Origin: Alphaproteobacteria bacterium
GTDB taxonomy: Bacteria; Pseudomonadota; Alphaproteobacteria; Acetobacterales; Acetobacteraceae
Direction of reading: 5' to 3'
Length of the DNA stretch: 64,000 nt
Assembly: GCA_016869735.1 (NCBI GenBank)
Contig: VGDL01000009.1
Coordinates: forward strand, 16,823 to 80,822
Shown here: piece after piece, positions 34,661-44,473 of the stretch
Numbering within the stretch: the stretch's first letter is position 1
Layout of the letters: each line of letters opens with the position of its first letter
Notes under the pieces: generated by a model
Databases searched by the model: none
What the model was told of the DNA's origin: nothing
What the model saw: the letters and a program-made list of their open reading frames with translations, nothing else
Program-made: the position numbers and the translations under genes

Positions 34661-37600
34661 TTAAGCGCCCCCCGGTGCATGCGGATCAAGCACCGCATCC
34701 GGCAATGCCATGAAGCGCGCGCCGTAAGTCCAAACCAGCGCGCATTCAACGCGCCGCCCCGGAAAGGCCGCGCGTAGCAGCGCGCGATACGCCGCCATTT
34801 GCCGCAGATAAAGCGGCGCCACATCTTCAACCCGTTCCGGCGGCGGGCGATTGGTTTTGAAATCCAGCACCAGCACGCGACCAGCTTCAACCTTCAAGCG
34901 GTCCACCTGGCCTGCGATCAGCCGGCCGTGCACCTCTCCGGCCAAAGGCGCTTCCGCAAGGCTGCCTGCGCCAAGCGCTGCTTGCATCCAACCCTGGCGC
35001 AGCAGGGCCAAAACCTCCTGCAAGGTGGCTTCCTGTTCGGCGGCCGAAATCCCCGGCGCGCGGCGCGCGAGGAAGCGGCGGGAGAGTTCCTCCCAGCCGT
35101 CTTCGGGATGTTCCGGTAGGCTTTGCAGCAGCGCATGCACCAGGCGCCCACGCCGGAAGCGCAGCCCAAGCGGGTCCTGCGCCGGGCGCGGTGCGGCAGC
35201 GGGCGTTTCCTGTTCCCCAGGCATGGCGGAGGGTGCCAGGCTACCTGCAAGCGCCTCTTCCGGGGCTTTCTGCCATGCCCAAGCGAGTGGGCGCGCCTTG
35301 TCAGCGCTTGCAAGCGCAGGGTCTTCCGACCGAGGCGGCGCGCTTTGCAGGGTGCGGAGGCTGAGCAGTTTCGGTTCGGCCCCAAAAGCATCTGCTGAAG
35401 CCCCAAAGGCGACGGGGTCGAAGGGACAATCCTGCACGCCTGGCAGGCGCACAAATCCTTGCGCCACCAGATCATACCAGCAGCCTGGGGGCAGTTTCTG
35501 CGCACCGTTCCAGCCGCAAATGATCAAACGATCTTCCGCGCGCGTCAGCGCCACATAAAGCAGCCGATGTTCTTCTTCTGCCTCCCGCGCCTGATCCGCT
35601 TGGCGCTGCGCGGTCAGTGCGGGCGCTGCAAACCCCGTCATCTGCGGCGCCCAAACCGGCAGGGCTTCGCCGCCATCTTCAAACCAGCGGAGCGTTTTGC
35701 GGTCCTGCGCCTTGCGTGTGGTATCGGGCAGAATGACGATGGGCGCCTGCAAGCCCTTGGCGCCATGCACGGTCATGATGCGCACCACATCGCCCGCGGC
35801 TTCCGCTTCGCGCTTTACCTCTGCACCACCTTGGCGGAGCCAATGCACAAAGCCCTGCAAGGATGGCGGGTTGAGCTTTTCATGTTCAAGCGCGGCATTG
35901 AGCAATTCATCAAGCGGATCGCCCGCATCCGGCCCAAGCCGCGCCAGCATGCGCGCACGCCCCGCGCGGGGATCAAGCGGGCCGGGCGCGCCAAGCACAT
36001 CGGCAAACAGGCCATGGGGCGTGATGAAATCAAGCCGCGCCGCTTGCACTGACAACCAATCCGCGACACGCCCGATATCTGTCGCGCTGCCGCGATGGGT
36101 CATCAACGCCGCATGCAGCGTTGATTTGCCGCGTCCATGCGCCAGGTTGAAAAGCGCATCTTCATCAAGCCCGATCAGCGGGGATTTCAACAGCGCTGCC
36201 AGATTCAAATCATCATCGGGCAGCAGCAGCCAGGCAGCGAGTGCCAGCATGTCCTGCACCGGCAATTCATCCGCCAGGATCATGCGATCAATGCCGCCAA
36301 CCGGGATGGAAAGCTTCTTCAATTCACGCACGAGTGCGGGCGCGAAGCCACCGCGCTTGCGCGCACGGAGCAAGACCAGAATATCACCCGGACGAATGGG
36401 CCGGCCTTCGGGCTGCGTGGCTTCCTTGCCCTTTTCGACCCGCGCTGGCAGCGTTTCATGGTCGATCATGTGTTTGATGCGTTGTGCCAGCGCCGCGGCC
36501 AAAGCGGGTGCCGCACCTTCCGCCGCAATGGCCTGTTGCGGCGGCGCCCAATCGGGCGGCGCCGGTGCCTTGTCCACTTCCAGGATTGGCCAAAGCTCCA
36601 CGCTGCCGGCATGGCCGGCGCGGTCCACGAGATGTTGCAGCGCCTTGTCGGTGACAACACCATCACGCGCCGGCGCATCCGCAAACACCGCATCCACCAG
36701 CGCAAGCACTGGCTTGGTGGAACGGAAGGAAACATCCAAGGCGACAGGGCGGAATTCCTGTTGAGCTTCTTCAATGATGCGTTGGTAGTTACGCTTTTCG
36801 CGCCCGAAGCCTTCCGCATCGGCGCCCTGGAAGGCGTAGATGGATTGCTTCTGATCGCCCACTGCGAAGATGCTGCGCTGTTCATCCCGCGCGCCAAGAC
36901 CCGCGAAGAACTCCGCAGTCAAGGCGCCCACAACCCGCCACTGGTCCGGGTTGGAATCCTGCGCCTCATCCAACAGGATGTGATCAAGGCCATCATCCAG
37001 CTTATACATCACCCAGGCGCTGCCTGGATTGTCCAGCAATTTGCGCGCGCCAGCAATCAGATCATCGTAATCAAGCAGCCCGGCATTGTCTTTGGCGGTT
37101 TGGTAGCGGTCCAGTACCGGCGCACCAATGGCGAAAAGCGCCATGCTCGCGGAAAGGACGCGTGCGGCGGCGCGTTTGCTATCCAGCACCAATTGGCGTT
37201 CGCCTTCGCGGCGCATGAGGTCGCTGATTTCATCCTGCCGCGCGCCAAGTTTTTTGGTGGCAAGTTTGACACGGACCGTGTTGTCGCCGGTAATGAAAAT
37301 AGCGCGCCAATCGGCATTTCTTGCAACGCGCTGATCTTGGGGCAGGGCAAACCAGATCGCCAGCTTTTCGCCGTGGTCCTGATCCTGTTTGCCGCCTGCC
37401 AGAAGCAAGGGTGCTGCCGCGCGCAGCGCCTCTGCTTCCGGCGCGTCAATCACGGCGGCATCAAGCGCGGCCTCATTTTCCTCACCGGGGATGATGCCAA
37501 GCTTTCGCGCCAGCGCGACACGCAGCCCCGCCATGCCTTGCCGCTTTTGCACGGCGTCCAACAGCTTCCCGCCAGTGGCGGCCATGTCGCCCATTACCTC

Positions 37601-38161
37601 GGCAAAGCGCGTTGGCGCGTGATATTTCGACAAAACCGCGAGGGCTTCCTTGGCTGCCCCACCCGTCAGCAGCGCATCGCGTTCGCGCGCCAGCAGCGCC
37701 CGGCCATCCTGTTCCTGCATCACCGCGAATTGCGGCGCGAGGCCGGCTTCCAGTGGAAAGCCGCGCAGCAGGGATTGCGCAAAACCATGGAGCGTTGAAA
37801 TCCGCATGCCGCCCGGCTGTTCCAATACCTCCACAAACAATCGGCGCGCTGCGGCCAGCCCTTCGCGCCCTGGTGCATTGCCTGTCAGTTTTTGCAAAAT
37901 CTCCGCCAGCTTCGCATCATCCGCGACCGCCCATTCACCAAGGCGCAGCGCCAACCGCGTTGCCATTTCTGCCGCCGCTGCCTTGGTGAAGGTCAGGCAT
38001 AGGATGCGCCCTGGCGGCACACCGGCCAGCAATAAGCGCAGCAACCTATCCGTCAGCAGCTTGGTTTTGCCCGAACCGGCAGAAGCTTCCACCCAGGCGG
38101 AGACAGCAGGATCGGCGGCGCGGGCTTGCGCTGCTTCGGCGGTCTGGCGAGCCTCATTCAT
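34661..38161 (-). CDS. addA: Double-strand break repair helicase AddA
   Basis: 1166 residues. A UvrD/Rep-type superfamily 1 helicase with Walker A VEASAGSGKTKLL (about 24-36), LCLTFTKAAAAEMA, DYDDLIAGA, the Walker B-like LLDEAQDSNPDQW and ALTRAEDRLIICGW. A C-terminal PD-(D/E)XK nuclease is visible as RVLVLDFKTNRPP. With AddB it resects double-strand breaks until Chi for RecA loading, the alphaproteobacterial counterpart of RecBCD. Its ATG overlaps the addB stop (ATGA), so they are cotranslated. It converges with ftsK, with 5 bases between stops. Confidence 0.96.
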   Translation of the reverse strand: MNEARQTAEAAQARAADPAVSAWVEASAGSGKTKLLTDRLLRLLLAGVPPGRILCLTFTKAAAAEMATRLALRLGEWAVADDAKLAEILQKLTGNAPGREGLAAARRLFVEVLEQPGGMRISTLHGFAQSLLRGFPLEAGLAPQFAVMQEQDGRALLARERDALLTGGAAKEALAVLSKYHAPTRFAEVMGDMAATGGKLLDAVQKRQGMAGLRVALARKLGIIPGEENEAALDAAVIDAPEAEALRAAAPLLLAGGKQDQDHGEKLAIWFALPQDQRVARNADWRAIFITGDNTVRVKLATKKLGARQDEISDLMRREGERQLVLDSKRAAARVLSASMALFAIGAPVLDRYQTAKDNAGLLDYDDLIAGARKLLDNPGSAWVMYKLDDGLDHILLDEAQDSNPDQWRVVGALTAEFFAGLGARDEQRSIFAVGDQKQSIYAFQGADAEGFGREKRNYQRIIEEAQQEFRPVALDVSFRSTKPVLALVDAVFADAPARDGVVTDKALQHLVDRAGHAGSVELWPILEVDKAPAPPDWAPPQQAIAAEGAAPALAAALAQRIKHMIDHETLPARVEKGKEATQPEGRPIRPGDILVLLRARKRGGFAPALVRELKKLSIPVGGIDRMILADELPVQDMLALAAWLLLPDDDLNLAALLKSPLIGLDEDALFNLAHGRGKSTLHAALMTHRGSATDIGRVADWLSVQAARLDFITPHGLFADVLGAPGPLDPRAGRARMLARLGPDAGDPLDELLNAALEHEKLNPPSLQGFVHWLRQGGAEVKREAEAAGDVVRIMTVHGAKGLQAPIVILPDTTRKAQDRKTLRWFEDGGEALPVWAPQMTGFAAPALTAQRQADQAREAEEEHRLLYVALTRAEDRLIICGWNGAQKLPPGCWYDLVAQGFVRLPGVQDCPFDPVAFGASADAFGAEPKLLSLRTLQSAPPRSEDPALASADKARPLAWAWQKAPEEALAGSLAPSAMPGEQETPAAAPRPAQDPLGLRFRRGRLVHALLQSLPEHPEDGWEELSRRFLARRAPGISAAEQEATLQEVLALLRQGWMQAALGAGSLAEAPLAGEVHGRLIAGQVDRLKVEAGRVLVLDFKTNRPPPERVEDVAPLYLRQMAAYRALLRAAFPGRRVECALVWTYGARFMALPDAVLDPHAPGGA

Positions 38162-41100
38162 GACGGATCCTCATCGCCAGAGGCCCATTCAGCGATACGC
38201 GCCAGATGATCATATTGCTTGCCGGGCGTGTCGCGTGCCGGGTGCGGGCGGCTTTCAAAGGGGGCGTCGCCCAACAACATGCGCTCCGCCAGCGCTGTAA
38301 TGCGGGTGCGCGCGAGATCGGCGTAGGGCAAAGCATTTTTTGACGCTGCGCCGAGCTCCGTCGCTTCGCCTGGCGTTTCGCCGCCGCTCAATTTCCAATA
38401 GACCAGCGCGGTGGCCTTGGCGTCTGCGCTAATGGTCGCATAGCCGCCGGCTTCCAGAATCATTGCTTCCAGCGCCAATTGCGGTGCGCCGCCGTCAGTA
38501 ACCTTGGTCGTGGATGGCACCTGGCCGGTCTTGTAATCCAGAATGCGCCAGCCGCCGCTGGCCAATTCATCCAGCCGATCCGCTTTGGCGAGGATTTCAA
38601 TATCCCCGCCCGCCAGTTCCAACGTAACGCGGCCTTCATGTTCCGTGAGGCAGCGCAGCAGGCCGTTTTGTGCGCGCAGCTTTTCTTCTTCGGTAATCAC
38701 GAAATCGCCCATGCGCGCCATGCGCGGCCCCCAGAAGGCGAGCACACCGGGATGCACGGCTTCCTTCTGCAACGCTTCGGCGCAGGCTTGCGTCCAAAGA
38801 TCACGCGCGGTGGCTGCACCGGGCCAGCCTGTACCAAGCCCGGCCAGGAAGAACCGCATGGCGTGATGCACCAGCGTGCCATATTCCCGCGAACCGATAT
38901 CCGCATCCAGATCATCAAGCGCGCGTAGCCGCAGGATGCGCGCGGCATAAAAGGCATAGGGATCGGCGATCAGTTGAGTCGCGTCCGAAACACTCAAGCG
39001 GCGCGGGCGCACATCAATTGGCGGGCGCGGCGCCGGGCGGCTCCAGGGCTTGTCGTCCTGATGTGGTTCATCCAAGGCGGTTGCCCAGCGTGCGGCGTCG
39101 CTGGCTGGCAATTTGATCTCGCCCTGTCCTTTCAGGAAAATTTCCAAGCGCGTTAGCCAACGCGTTGGCACGCTGGGCGCGCCGCCGCGTTTGCGCGCGG
39201 TGGACAGCACCACTTCACCCGCATGCGCTGCGGCATGAAAGAAATCCGCCGCCACGCGACCAATGCGCGCTTCCGGCGCGGGCAGGCCGAAACGCGTGCG
39301 CATCGGGCGGCTCATCCAGGGGCCAGGTTCGGTTGCTTGCGGCCAAATGTTTTCTTCCAGCGCGCCCAGGATCACGCGATCAAAATGCTGCAAGCGCGCT
39401 TCCAAAAGGCCGAGGATCGCAATGCGCGGATGTGCCGCCGCATCGCGCCGCGCGCGGAAGGGTGGGGCAATTGGCCCCGCCAGCATGGCATCAAAACTCG
39501 CTGGCCACTCTGCGGGTTTGATCGGCGGCATTTCGCGCAAGGCTTCTGCAAGTGCGGCCAAATGTCGCGCCAGCGCTTCCCCTTCCTCACCTGCATAAAG
39601 CCTGATGCCGCCAGGCAGATCAGGTGTCGTGGCAAGCGCTTCCGCCGCCGCCAGATGCAGCGCCAGCAAATCAGCGGGCGGGCGCGCGGGGCTTGGTGGC
39701 AAGGCCGCAAAATCGCCAAGTCCGGCCTGCAAGGCATCCACCAATCCAAGCAAGGCAATATCGCCCGCGGGTAAGGCCGCGCGCAGGGCTGCAAGCCCCG
39801 CCGCTGGGCGCAGGCCGCGCAGAGATTGCCGTTCCAGGCTGCGCACCGCTTCAAGCCAGGCGCTGCGTTCCATGCCAGCGCTACACAGCGGATGCTTCAA
39901 GACTGCCAGCAAAGGCGCAGGCGCGAAGCCATCCGCCACCATGCGCGCCATCAGGCGCAAAAACGCCGCCGCTGGTGCATCGGCCAAGGGCGCGCCGGCG
40001 CTGTCATCGGCGGTGATGCCATGGCGCGCGAGTTCTGCCGCGACACGCCGCGCCAAATCGCGATCCGGTGTGATCAGTGCCGCGCGCTTGCCGGGGACTT
40101 CCATCGCCTCACGCAGCAATAGCGCAATGGCAGCGGCTTCCTGCTGCGCTTCGGCGGCCTGCAAGCGGCTGATGCCAGCAAGGGCCGCCTGCCAGCGTGG
40201 CGCATCGCGTTCCGTCCAAACATCCAAACCTTCTGCCGGGCGCAGGCTGCGCGCCAGCATTACCGCGCGATCTGCCGGCGCGCCGTGATGATCGGCCTTG
40301 GTCCAAGGGCGCGGCGCATTGGGCTCCACACCAAGATCGGCAAGCAATTTCAATTGCCCGGCGAAGGGATGGCTGGGTGCGCGGCGCATGGCCTCAGCCA
40401 GGCTCGGCGTGATCGGTTCCGCCATGCCTTGCAGCACCAAAGCGCCATTGGGCAGGCTTGCGATGCAGCGGAGCAAAGCAGTCGCAGCCGGAATGGTGCC
40501 GCCCGCGCCAATGCCGGCGGCGATCAGTTTTTCGCGTGGTGGTGCCGCTTCCAGCGCGCGGCGCTGTGCTATCAGCGCGCGCACACGCGCCAGGCCCAAA
40601 TCCATCAGGCGCTGCGCTTGCAACCAGCCATTCCAATCGCGCACCACGGCTTGCAACAGCTTGGTGGTGATTTGCCAATGCACGGCAAGCTTATCCGGCA
40701 CCAGCCCATCCAACCGCGCGAGCCAGCTTGCGGCGAAATCCACCGGATCGGCGGTTTCAATCAGATCAAGATCGGCTTCTTCAAAGGCAATTTCGTCAAA
40801 AAGCGTTGCAAGCTCTCCGGCCAGCAACCATGCTTGTTCCGGACCAAGCGGCCCGCCGAAGCGGCGCGGAATGGCAAGCACAATGCGCGACAAAACCGCC
40901 TGCCGTGTCAGCGGTGCGACTGCGGGCGGCAGATCAAGCAAGGCGGGCAGCGCCAATTCATCGGCTTCTTCCACCGAAAGCCCAGGCAGCGCACGCATGC
41001 GCGGCAGCAAAAGCGCGCGACCACCGGCCGCGGTCAGGAAGGCTTCGCGCAAGGCACGCGCAGCGCGGCGTGTTGGCAGCAACAGCGTAGTGGTGGCGAG

Positions 41101-41193
41101 CGCAGCGGGGTCATCACGCGGCACTTGCGCAAGCAGCCCTTCGGCCAGCGCGGGCAGGAAGCGCTGATCGGCGGGGATCGTGAAAACGCGCAA
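38158..41193 (-). CDS. addB: Double-strand break repair protein AddB
   Basis: 1011 residues. An inactive SF1-helicase-like N-terminus (TLLLPTRRAARALREAF) is followed by a C-terminal nuclease (YGTLVHHAMRFF, WRILDYKTGQVPS). The C-terminal cysteines that hold an iron-sulfur cluster in Firmicute AddB are absent (YDHLARIAEWA), as is usual in alphaproteobacteria. AddB supplies the 5'-strand nuclease and the Chi-scanning part of AddAB. The start is TTG 41193, 10 bases after the murU stop. Confidence 0.93.
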   Translation of the reverse strand: MRVFTIPADQRFLPALAEGLLAQVPRDDPAALATTTLLLPTRRAARALREAFLTAAGGRALLLPRMRALPGLSVEEADELALPALLDLPPAVAPLTRQAVLSRIVLAIPRRFGGPLGPEQAWLLAGELATLFDEIAFEEADLDLIETADPVDFAASWLARLDGLVPDKLAVHWQITTKLLQAVVRDWNGWLQAQRLMDLGLARVRALIAQRRALEAAPPREKLIAAGIGAGGTIPAATALLRCIASLPNGALVLQGMAEPITPSLAEAMRRAPSHPFAGQLKLLADLGVEPNAPRPWTKADHHGAPADRAVMLARSLRPAEGLDVWTERDAPRWQAALAGISRLQAAEAQQEAAAIALLLREAMEVPGKRAALITPDRDLARRVAAELARHGITADDSAGAPLADAPAAAFLRLMARMVADGFAPAPLLAVLKHPLCSAGMERSAWLEAVRSLERQSLRGLRPAAGLAALRAALPAGDIALLGLVDALQAGLGDFAALPPSPARPPADLLALHLAAAEALATTPDLPGGIRLYAGEEGEALARHLAALAEALREMPPIKPAEWPASFDAMLAGPIAPPFRARRDAAAHPRIAILGLLEARLQHFDRVILGALEENIWPQATEPGPWMSRPMRTRFGLPAPEARIGRVAADFFHAAAHAGEVVLSTARKRGGAPSVPTRWLTRLEIFLKGQGEIKLPASDAARWATALDEPHQDDKPWSRPAPRPPIDVRPRRLSVSDATQLIADPYAFYAARILRLRALDDLDADIGSREYGTLVHHAMRFFLAGLGTGWPGAATARDLWTQACAEALQKEAVHPGVLAFWGPRMARMGDFVITEEEKLRAQNGLLRCLTEHEGRVTLELAGGDIEILAKADRLDELASGGWRILDYKTGQVPSTTKVTDGGAPQLALEAMILEAGGYATISADAKATALVYWKLSGGETPGEATELGAASKNALPYADLARTRITALAERMLLGDAPFESRPHPARDTPGKQYDHLARIAEWASGDEDPS

Positions 41194-41203
41194 GGGCGCC
41201 GCT

Positions 41204-41932
41204 TCAGAACAGCGCGCGGATCACGCCGCTGCGCAAGACATCTTCGGCGTGTTCCAGATCAGCCGGGGTGGACAAATGAAACCACACGCCATCATGCACC
41301 AGCCCGTAAAGCCGCCCGGCTTCAATGGCGCGGTTATACAAGCGGTTCAGGCTGAAGGCGCCCGCAGGTGCCCCTTCAAACAATGCGGGTGAGAGGATTT
41401 GCACGCCACCGAAAAGATAGGGCGAAACCTCCCCTTCTTCGGGGCGGCGAATGGCGCCCAGCGGATCCAGCATGAAATCCCCGCGCCCGATCTCGCCCGC
41501 GATTTGCGCGGCGCGGATCAGCAGCAGCAAGCCATCCATGCGTTCAGGATCGAAAGCGGCGGCAAGGCGCGAAAGCGCTGAATGCGGGCCATCAAGCCAA
41601 AACGCGTCACCATTCACTACGGCAAAGGGCGCATCACCAAGCGCGGGCAGGGCGCGCACCACACCGCCGCCGGTCTCCAGCAGGGTTTCCTCACGCTGCA
41701 GCGTGATGCGTGGCGCGCGGCGCGCCGCGACACAATCGGCGACTTGATCTGCCAGCCAATGCGCGTTCACCACTGCATCCGTTACACCGGCATCGGTCAG
41801 CCGATCCAGCGCATGATCCAGCAGGCTCCGCCCCGCCAAGGGTAAAAGCGGTTTTGGCATGGCTTCCGATAAGGGGCGCATGCGCGTGCCAAGGCCGGCG
41901 GCCAGAACCATGGCGCGGGAGAGGTTGATCAT
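41204..41932 (-). CDS. murU: Nucleotidyltransferase, probable MurNAc-1-phosphate uridylyltransferase MurU
   Basis: 242 residues of the NTP-transferase fold. The N-terminal AMVLAAGLGTRMRPLSEAMPKPLLPLAG is the nucleotide-binding signature (GxGTRMxP and the KP lysine). VVNGDAFWLDGP carries the metal-binding Asp, and a later GVWFHLSTPADLEHAE completes the MurU-like pattern. It would make UDP-MurNAc from the product of AmgK, bypassing MurA in cell-wall recycling. The start overlaps the amgK stop (ATGA), which strengthens the pairing. Confidence 0.85.
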   Translation of the reverse strand: MINLSRAMVLAAGLGTRMRPLSEAMPKPLLPLAGRSLLDHALDRLTDAGVTDAVVNAHWLADQVADCVAARRAPRITLQREETLLETGGGVVRALPALGDAPFAVVNGDAFWLDGPHSALSRLAAAFDPERMDGLLLLIRAAQIAGEIGRGDFMLDPLGAIRRPEEGEVSPYLFGGVQILSPALFEGAPAGAFSLNRLYNRAIEAGRLYGLVHDGVWFHLSTPADLEHAEDVLRSGVIRALF

Positions 41933-42912
41933 GCAGGCTCCTTCGCCGGATCGGGAGTGCGGCGCAAGTGGCGCGGCAAGGTAGCATCCAACCACAGGCG
42001 CAGCGGTGTCGTGGCGGGGTGTTCGAGCGCTTCATCCAAAAGCCGCCAGCAGCGCGGTCCATGGATCAAATAGCGCGGCTTATTGTCCCGCCGAGACAGC
42101 CGCACCCAAAGTGCTGCCACGCGCAAATGGCGTGGCGCGGCGCAGGCGGCCATGGCGGCGGTGAAATCCCCCCGCGCCACGCCGGGCCGTGCGGCGAAGT
42201 AGCGTTCAATCGCCGCATCGCGCGCTGTTGGCGCCACATCGCGCCGTGCATCTTGCGTCAGCGAAACAAGATCATAAGCGGGGTGCCCCAACCCAGCATC
42301 CTGGAAATCGAGCAAGCCGGTGCGCCGCGCACCCGCGCGCCCATCAAGCCGCATCAGATTGGCCGGGAAGTAATCGCGATGCACAAAACCTTGCACGCCT
42401 GCGAAGGGTGCCAGCATGGCGTGCAACGCATCCGCAAGCCCAGCGCGCAAATCATCGCCGGGCGCGCTGCCCATCATCGCCGGCCACCACCAATCGAGAA
42501 AAGTCGCCGCTGTCGCCCGCGCCATGGCTGCCGCGTCCCAAGCCGGTAGGTCAGCCGGTGGCGGGGCTTCATGTAGTGCGGCGAGTGTCTCAGAGGCCTC
42601 GGCGTAAAGCGCGGGGGCAGGCGCACCGGCATCGAGCAAGGCGGCATGGGTGGCGTCACCGAAATCCTCCAGCAGCACGAGGCCCGCTTCGGGATCGGCG
42701 GCGATGATCTCAGGCGCGGAAAGCCCGATGCCCTGGATGTGCTGCGCAATGGCGATGAAGGGCCGGGTGTTTTCCGGCGGCGGTGCCTCCATCAACAAAG
42801 CTGGGCGCGGCCCGCCCAGTAGCCGCGTATAACGCCGGGCGGAGGCGTCTGATGGCAGGGGCGCAAGCCGCGCCGCGCCGAAACCGGCCTGGTTCAGAAA
42901 TTCGGTCATCAT
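41929..42912 (-). CDS. amgK: Aminoglycoside-phosphotransferase-fold kinase, probable AmgK (anomeric MurNAc/GlcNAc kinase)
   Basis: 327 residues. Kinase-like fold with GFVHRDYFPANLM (catalytic Asp and Asn) and GLLDFQDAGLGHPAYDLVSL (metal-binding Asp-Phe-Gln). The pair with murU, and position between tsaE and addB, match the alphaproteobacterial salvage route in which AmgK phosphorylates MurNAc or GlcNAc at the anomeric carbon. ATG 42912 overlaps the tsaE stop by four bases (ATGA); ATG 42909 is equally good. Confidence 0.85.
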   Translation of the reverse strand: MMTEFLNQAGFGAARLAPLPSDASARRYTRLLGGPRPALLMEAPPPENTRPFIAIAQHIQGIGLSAPEIIAADPEAGLVLLEDFGDATHAALLDAGAPAPALYAEASETLAALHEAPPPADLPAWDAAAMARATAATFLDWWWPAMMGSAPGDDLRAGLADALHAMLAPFAGVQGFVHRDYFPANLMRLDGRAGARRTGLLDFQDAGLGHPAYDLVSLTQDARRDVAPTARDAAIERYFAARPGVARGDFTAAMAACAAPRHLRVAALWVRLSRRDNKPRYLIHGPRCWRLLDEALEHPATTPLRLWLDATLPRHLRRTPDPAKEPA

Positions 42913-43361
42913 GGGCGCAAGCCTGCAAGCCTGGAATCCCAACCGCTTAGCACCACATGGCGCGCTTCTTCAGCCAAGCCTGGCATCAGGTGGATGCGGA
43001 GCGCATCGGTTGGCGCAAGCGGGCCAAGCCGTTCGGGCCATTCCACCAGCACAATCCCCTCCCGCGCTTCATCCCAGCCCAATTCCGCCAGGCCATCGGG
43101 GCCGGAAAGCCGATAAAGGTCGAAATGATGCGCGGGGCCGCAGGGCAAATCATAACTCTGCACCAGGGTGAAGGTCGGGCTTGGCACTTCAAGCGCGGGG
43201 TCATTGGACGCAGCACGCAGCAGGGCGCGGGCAAAGGCGCTTTTGCCGGCGCCAAGGGGGCCTTCCAGCAGCACCGCATCACCGGGCCTCAGCATGGGCG
43301 CAAGCCGCTCCGCGAGCGCTTCCGTCGCCGCCAGATCGGGCAGATCCAAGGCAATTTCCAT
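42909..43361 (-). CDS. tsaE: tRNA t6A biosynthesis ATPase TsaE
   Basis: 150 residues of the P-loop ATPase that supports TsaB-TsaD in making N6-threonylcarbamoyladenosine in tRNA. Walker A is GPLGAGKSAFARAL (about 34-47), SPTFTLVQSYD is the threonine switch, and HHFDLYRL with GWDEARE completes the pattern. A longer frame upstream to 43823 is not protein-like; ATG 43361 has GGGAGGA in front. It starts the tsaE-amgK-murU-addB-addA unit. Confidence 0.94.
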   Translation of the reverse strand: MEIALDLPDLAATEALAERLAPMLRPGDAVLLEGPLGAGKSAFARALLRAASNDPALEVPSPTFTLVQSYDLPCGPAHHFDLYRLSGPDGLAELGWDEAREGIVLVEWPERLGPLAPTDALRIHLMPGLAEEARHVVLSGWDSRLAGLRP

Positions 43362-43383
43362 CGGCGCCTGATCCTCCCTTGCC

Positions 43384-43420
43384 GTCAAAGCTTTGACCAA
43401 AACCAAGTCTCGTCTATCAC
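43384..43420 (+). promoter_or_regulatory. Palindrome and candidate promoter upstream of the flavin reductase
   Basis: GTCAAAGCTTTGAC at 43384-43397 is a perfect 14-base palindrome in the divergent region between tsaE and the flavoprotein. TTGACC at 43393-43398 and TATCAC at 43415-43420, 16 bases apart, form a plausible promoter reading right. The palindrome overlaps the -35 element, so a bound factor would block it. Confidence 0.45.
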
Positions 43421-43446
43421 GCCCCCCTGGATTCGGGGGAGAGCCC

Positions 43447-44466
43447 ATGCCGGCCGAGATTGAAACCGATGTCGCGATTATTGGTGCGGGCCCTGTCGGG
43501 CTTTTCGCGGTGTTTGAATGCGGCATGCTGCGCATGAAATCCGTGGTGATTGACGCGCTGGAAGCAATCGGCGGGCAATGCACGGCGCTGTATCCCGAAA
43601 AGCCTATTTTCGACATTCCCGCCCATCCGCAAATCGCCGCCGCCGATCTGATTGGCCAGTTGGAAGCCCAGGCCGCGCCCTTCGCGCCGCAATACCTGTT
43701 TGGCCGCCGTGTGGAGACGCTGCGCCAGGAAGGCAGCGCTTTGGTGCTGGGCACTTCCGCCGGCGATACTATTCGCGCCAAGGCCGTGATCCTGGCTGCT
43801 GGTGCCGGCGCCTTCGGCCCCAATCGTCCGCCCTTGGCCGGGCTTCCGGGTTATGAGGCTTCCGGCGCTGTTCGCTACATGGTGGCGAAGCGCGAAGAAT
43901 TTCGTGGCAAGCGCGTGGTGATTGCGGGCGGCGGTGATTCCGCCGTTGATTGGGCGCTGTCGCTCAAGGATATCGCGGCCAAGGTCGTTGTTGTGCATCG
44001 CCGCCCGAAATTCCGCGCCGCGCCGGAAACCGCCGCGCAATTGGAAGCCGCGGCAGCGCGGGGGGAAGTGGAAATGGCCATCCCCTATCAGCTACACGGG
44101 CTGAAAGGTGATGGCGCCAAGCTGGAAGCGGTGGAATTGGCGACCCTGCAAGGTGACGTGCGCGACGTGCCGGCGGACCATTTGCTCGCGTTTTTTGGCC
44201 TTTCAATGGATTTGGGCCCGATCGCCGATTGGGGGCTTGGGCTGGAACGCAGCCATGTCAGCGTGACACCAGCAACGTGTGAAACCAATATCCCCGGCGT
44301 CTATGCCATTGGTGATATCGCGACCTATCCCGGCAAACTTAAGTTGATCCTGCAAGGATTTTCTGAAGCCGCCATGGCAGCGCATGCGATCCATCCGCGC
44401 GTTTTCCCGGATACCGCGCTGCATTTCGAATATTCTACCAGCAAAGGCGTGCCCGGCGCGGCGTGA
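43447..44466 (+). CDS. NAD(P)/FAD-dependent oxidoreductase, ferredoxin-NADP reductase type 2 family
   Basis: 339 residues with an N-terminal FAD loop VAIIGAGPVGLFAVFECGM, a central NADPH loop VVIAGGGDSAVDWAL and the C-terminal GVYAIGDIATYPGKLKLILQGFSEAAMAAH, the thioredoxin-reductase-like ferredoxin-NADP reductase (YumC) layout. The redox-active CxxC of true thioredoxin reductase is absent. It would pass electrons from NADPH to ferredoxin or flavodoxin. ATG 43447 follows a GGGGGAGAG ribosome site. The Sco1-like gene begins 7 bases after its stop, so they share a transcript. Confidence 0.88.
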   Translation: MPAEIETDVAIIGAGPVGLFAVFECGMLRMKSVVIDALEAIGGQCTALYPEKPIFDIPAHPQIAAADLIGQLEAQAAPFAPQYLFGRRVETLRQEGSALVLGTSAGDTIRAKAVILAAGAGAFGPNRPPLAGLPGYEASGAVRYMVAKREEFRGKRVVIAGGGDSAVDWALSLKDIAAKVVVVHRRPKFRAAPETAAQLEAAAARGEVEMAIPYQLHGLKGDGAKLEAVELATLQGDVRDVPADHLLAFFGLSMDLGPIADWGLGLERSHVSVTPATCETNIPGVYAIGDIATYPGKLKLILQGFSEAAMAAHAIHPRVFPDTALHFEYSTSKGVPGAA

Positions 44467-44473
44467 GCATCCC

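Noticed and set aside
36137..37798. 553-codon plus-strand frame over addA
   Set aside because: Antisense to conserved AddA helicase motifs; a shadow of codon bias.
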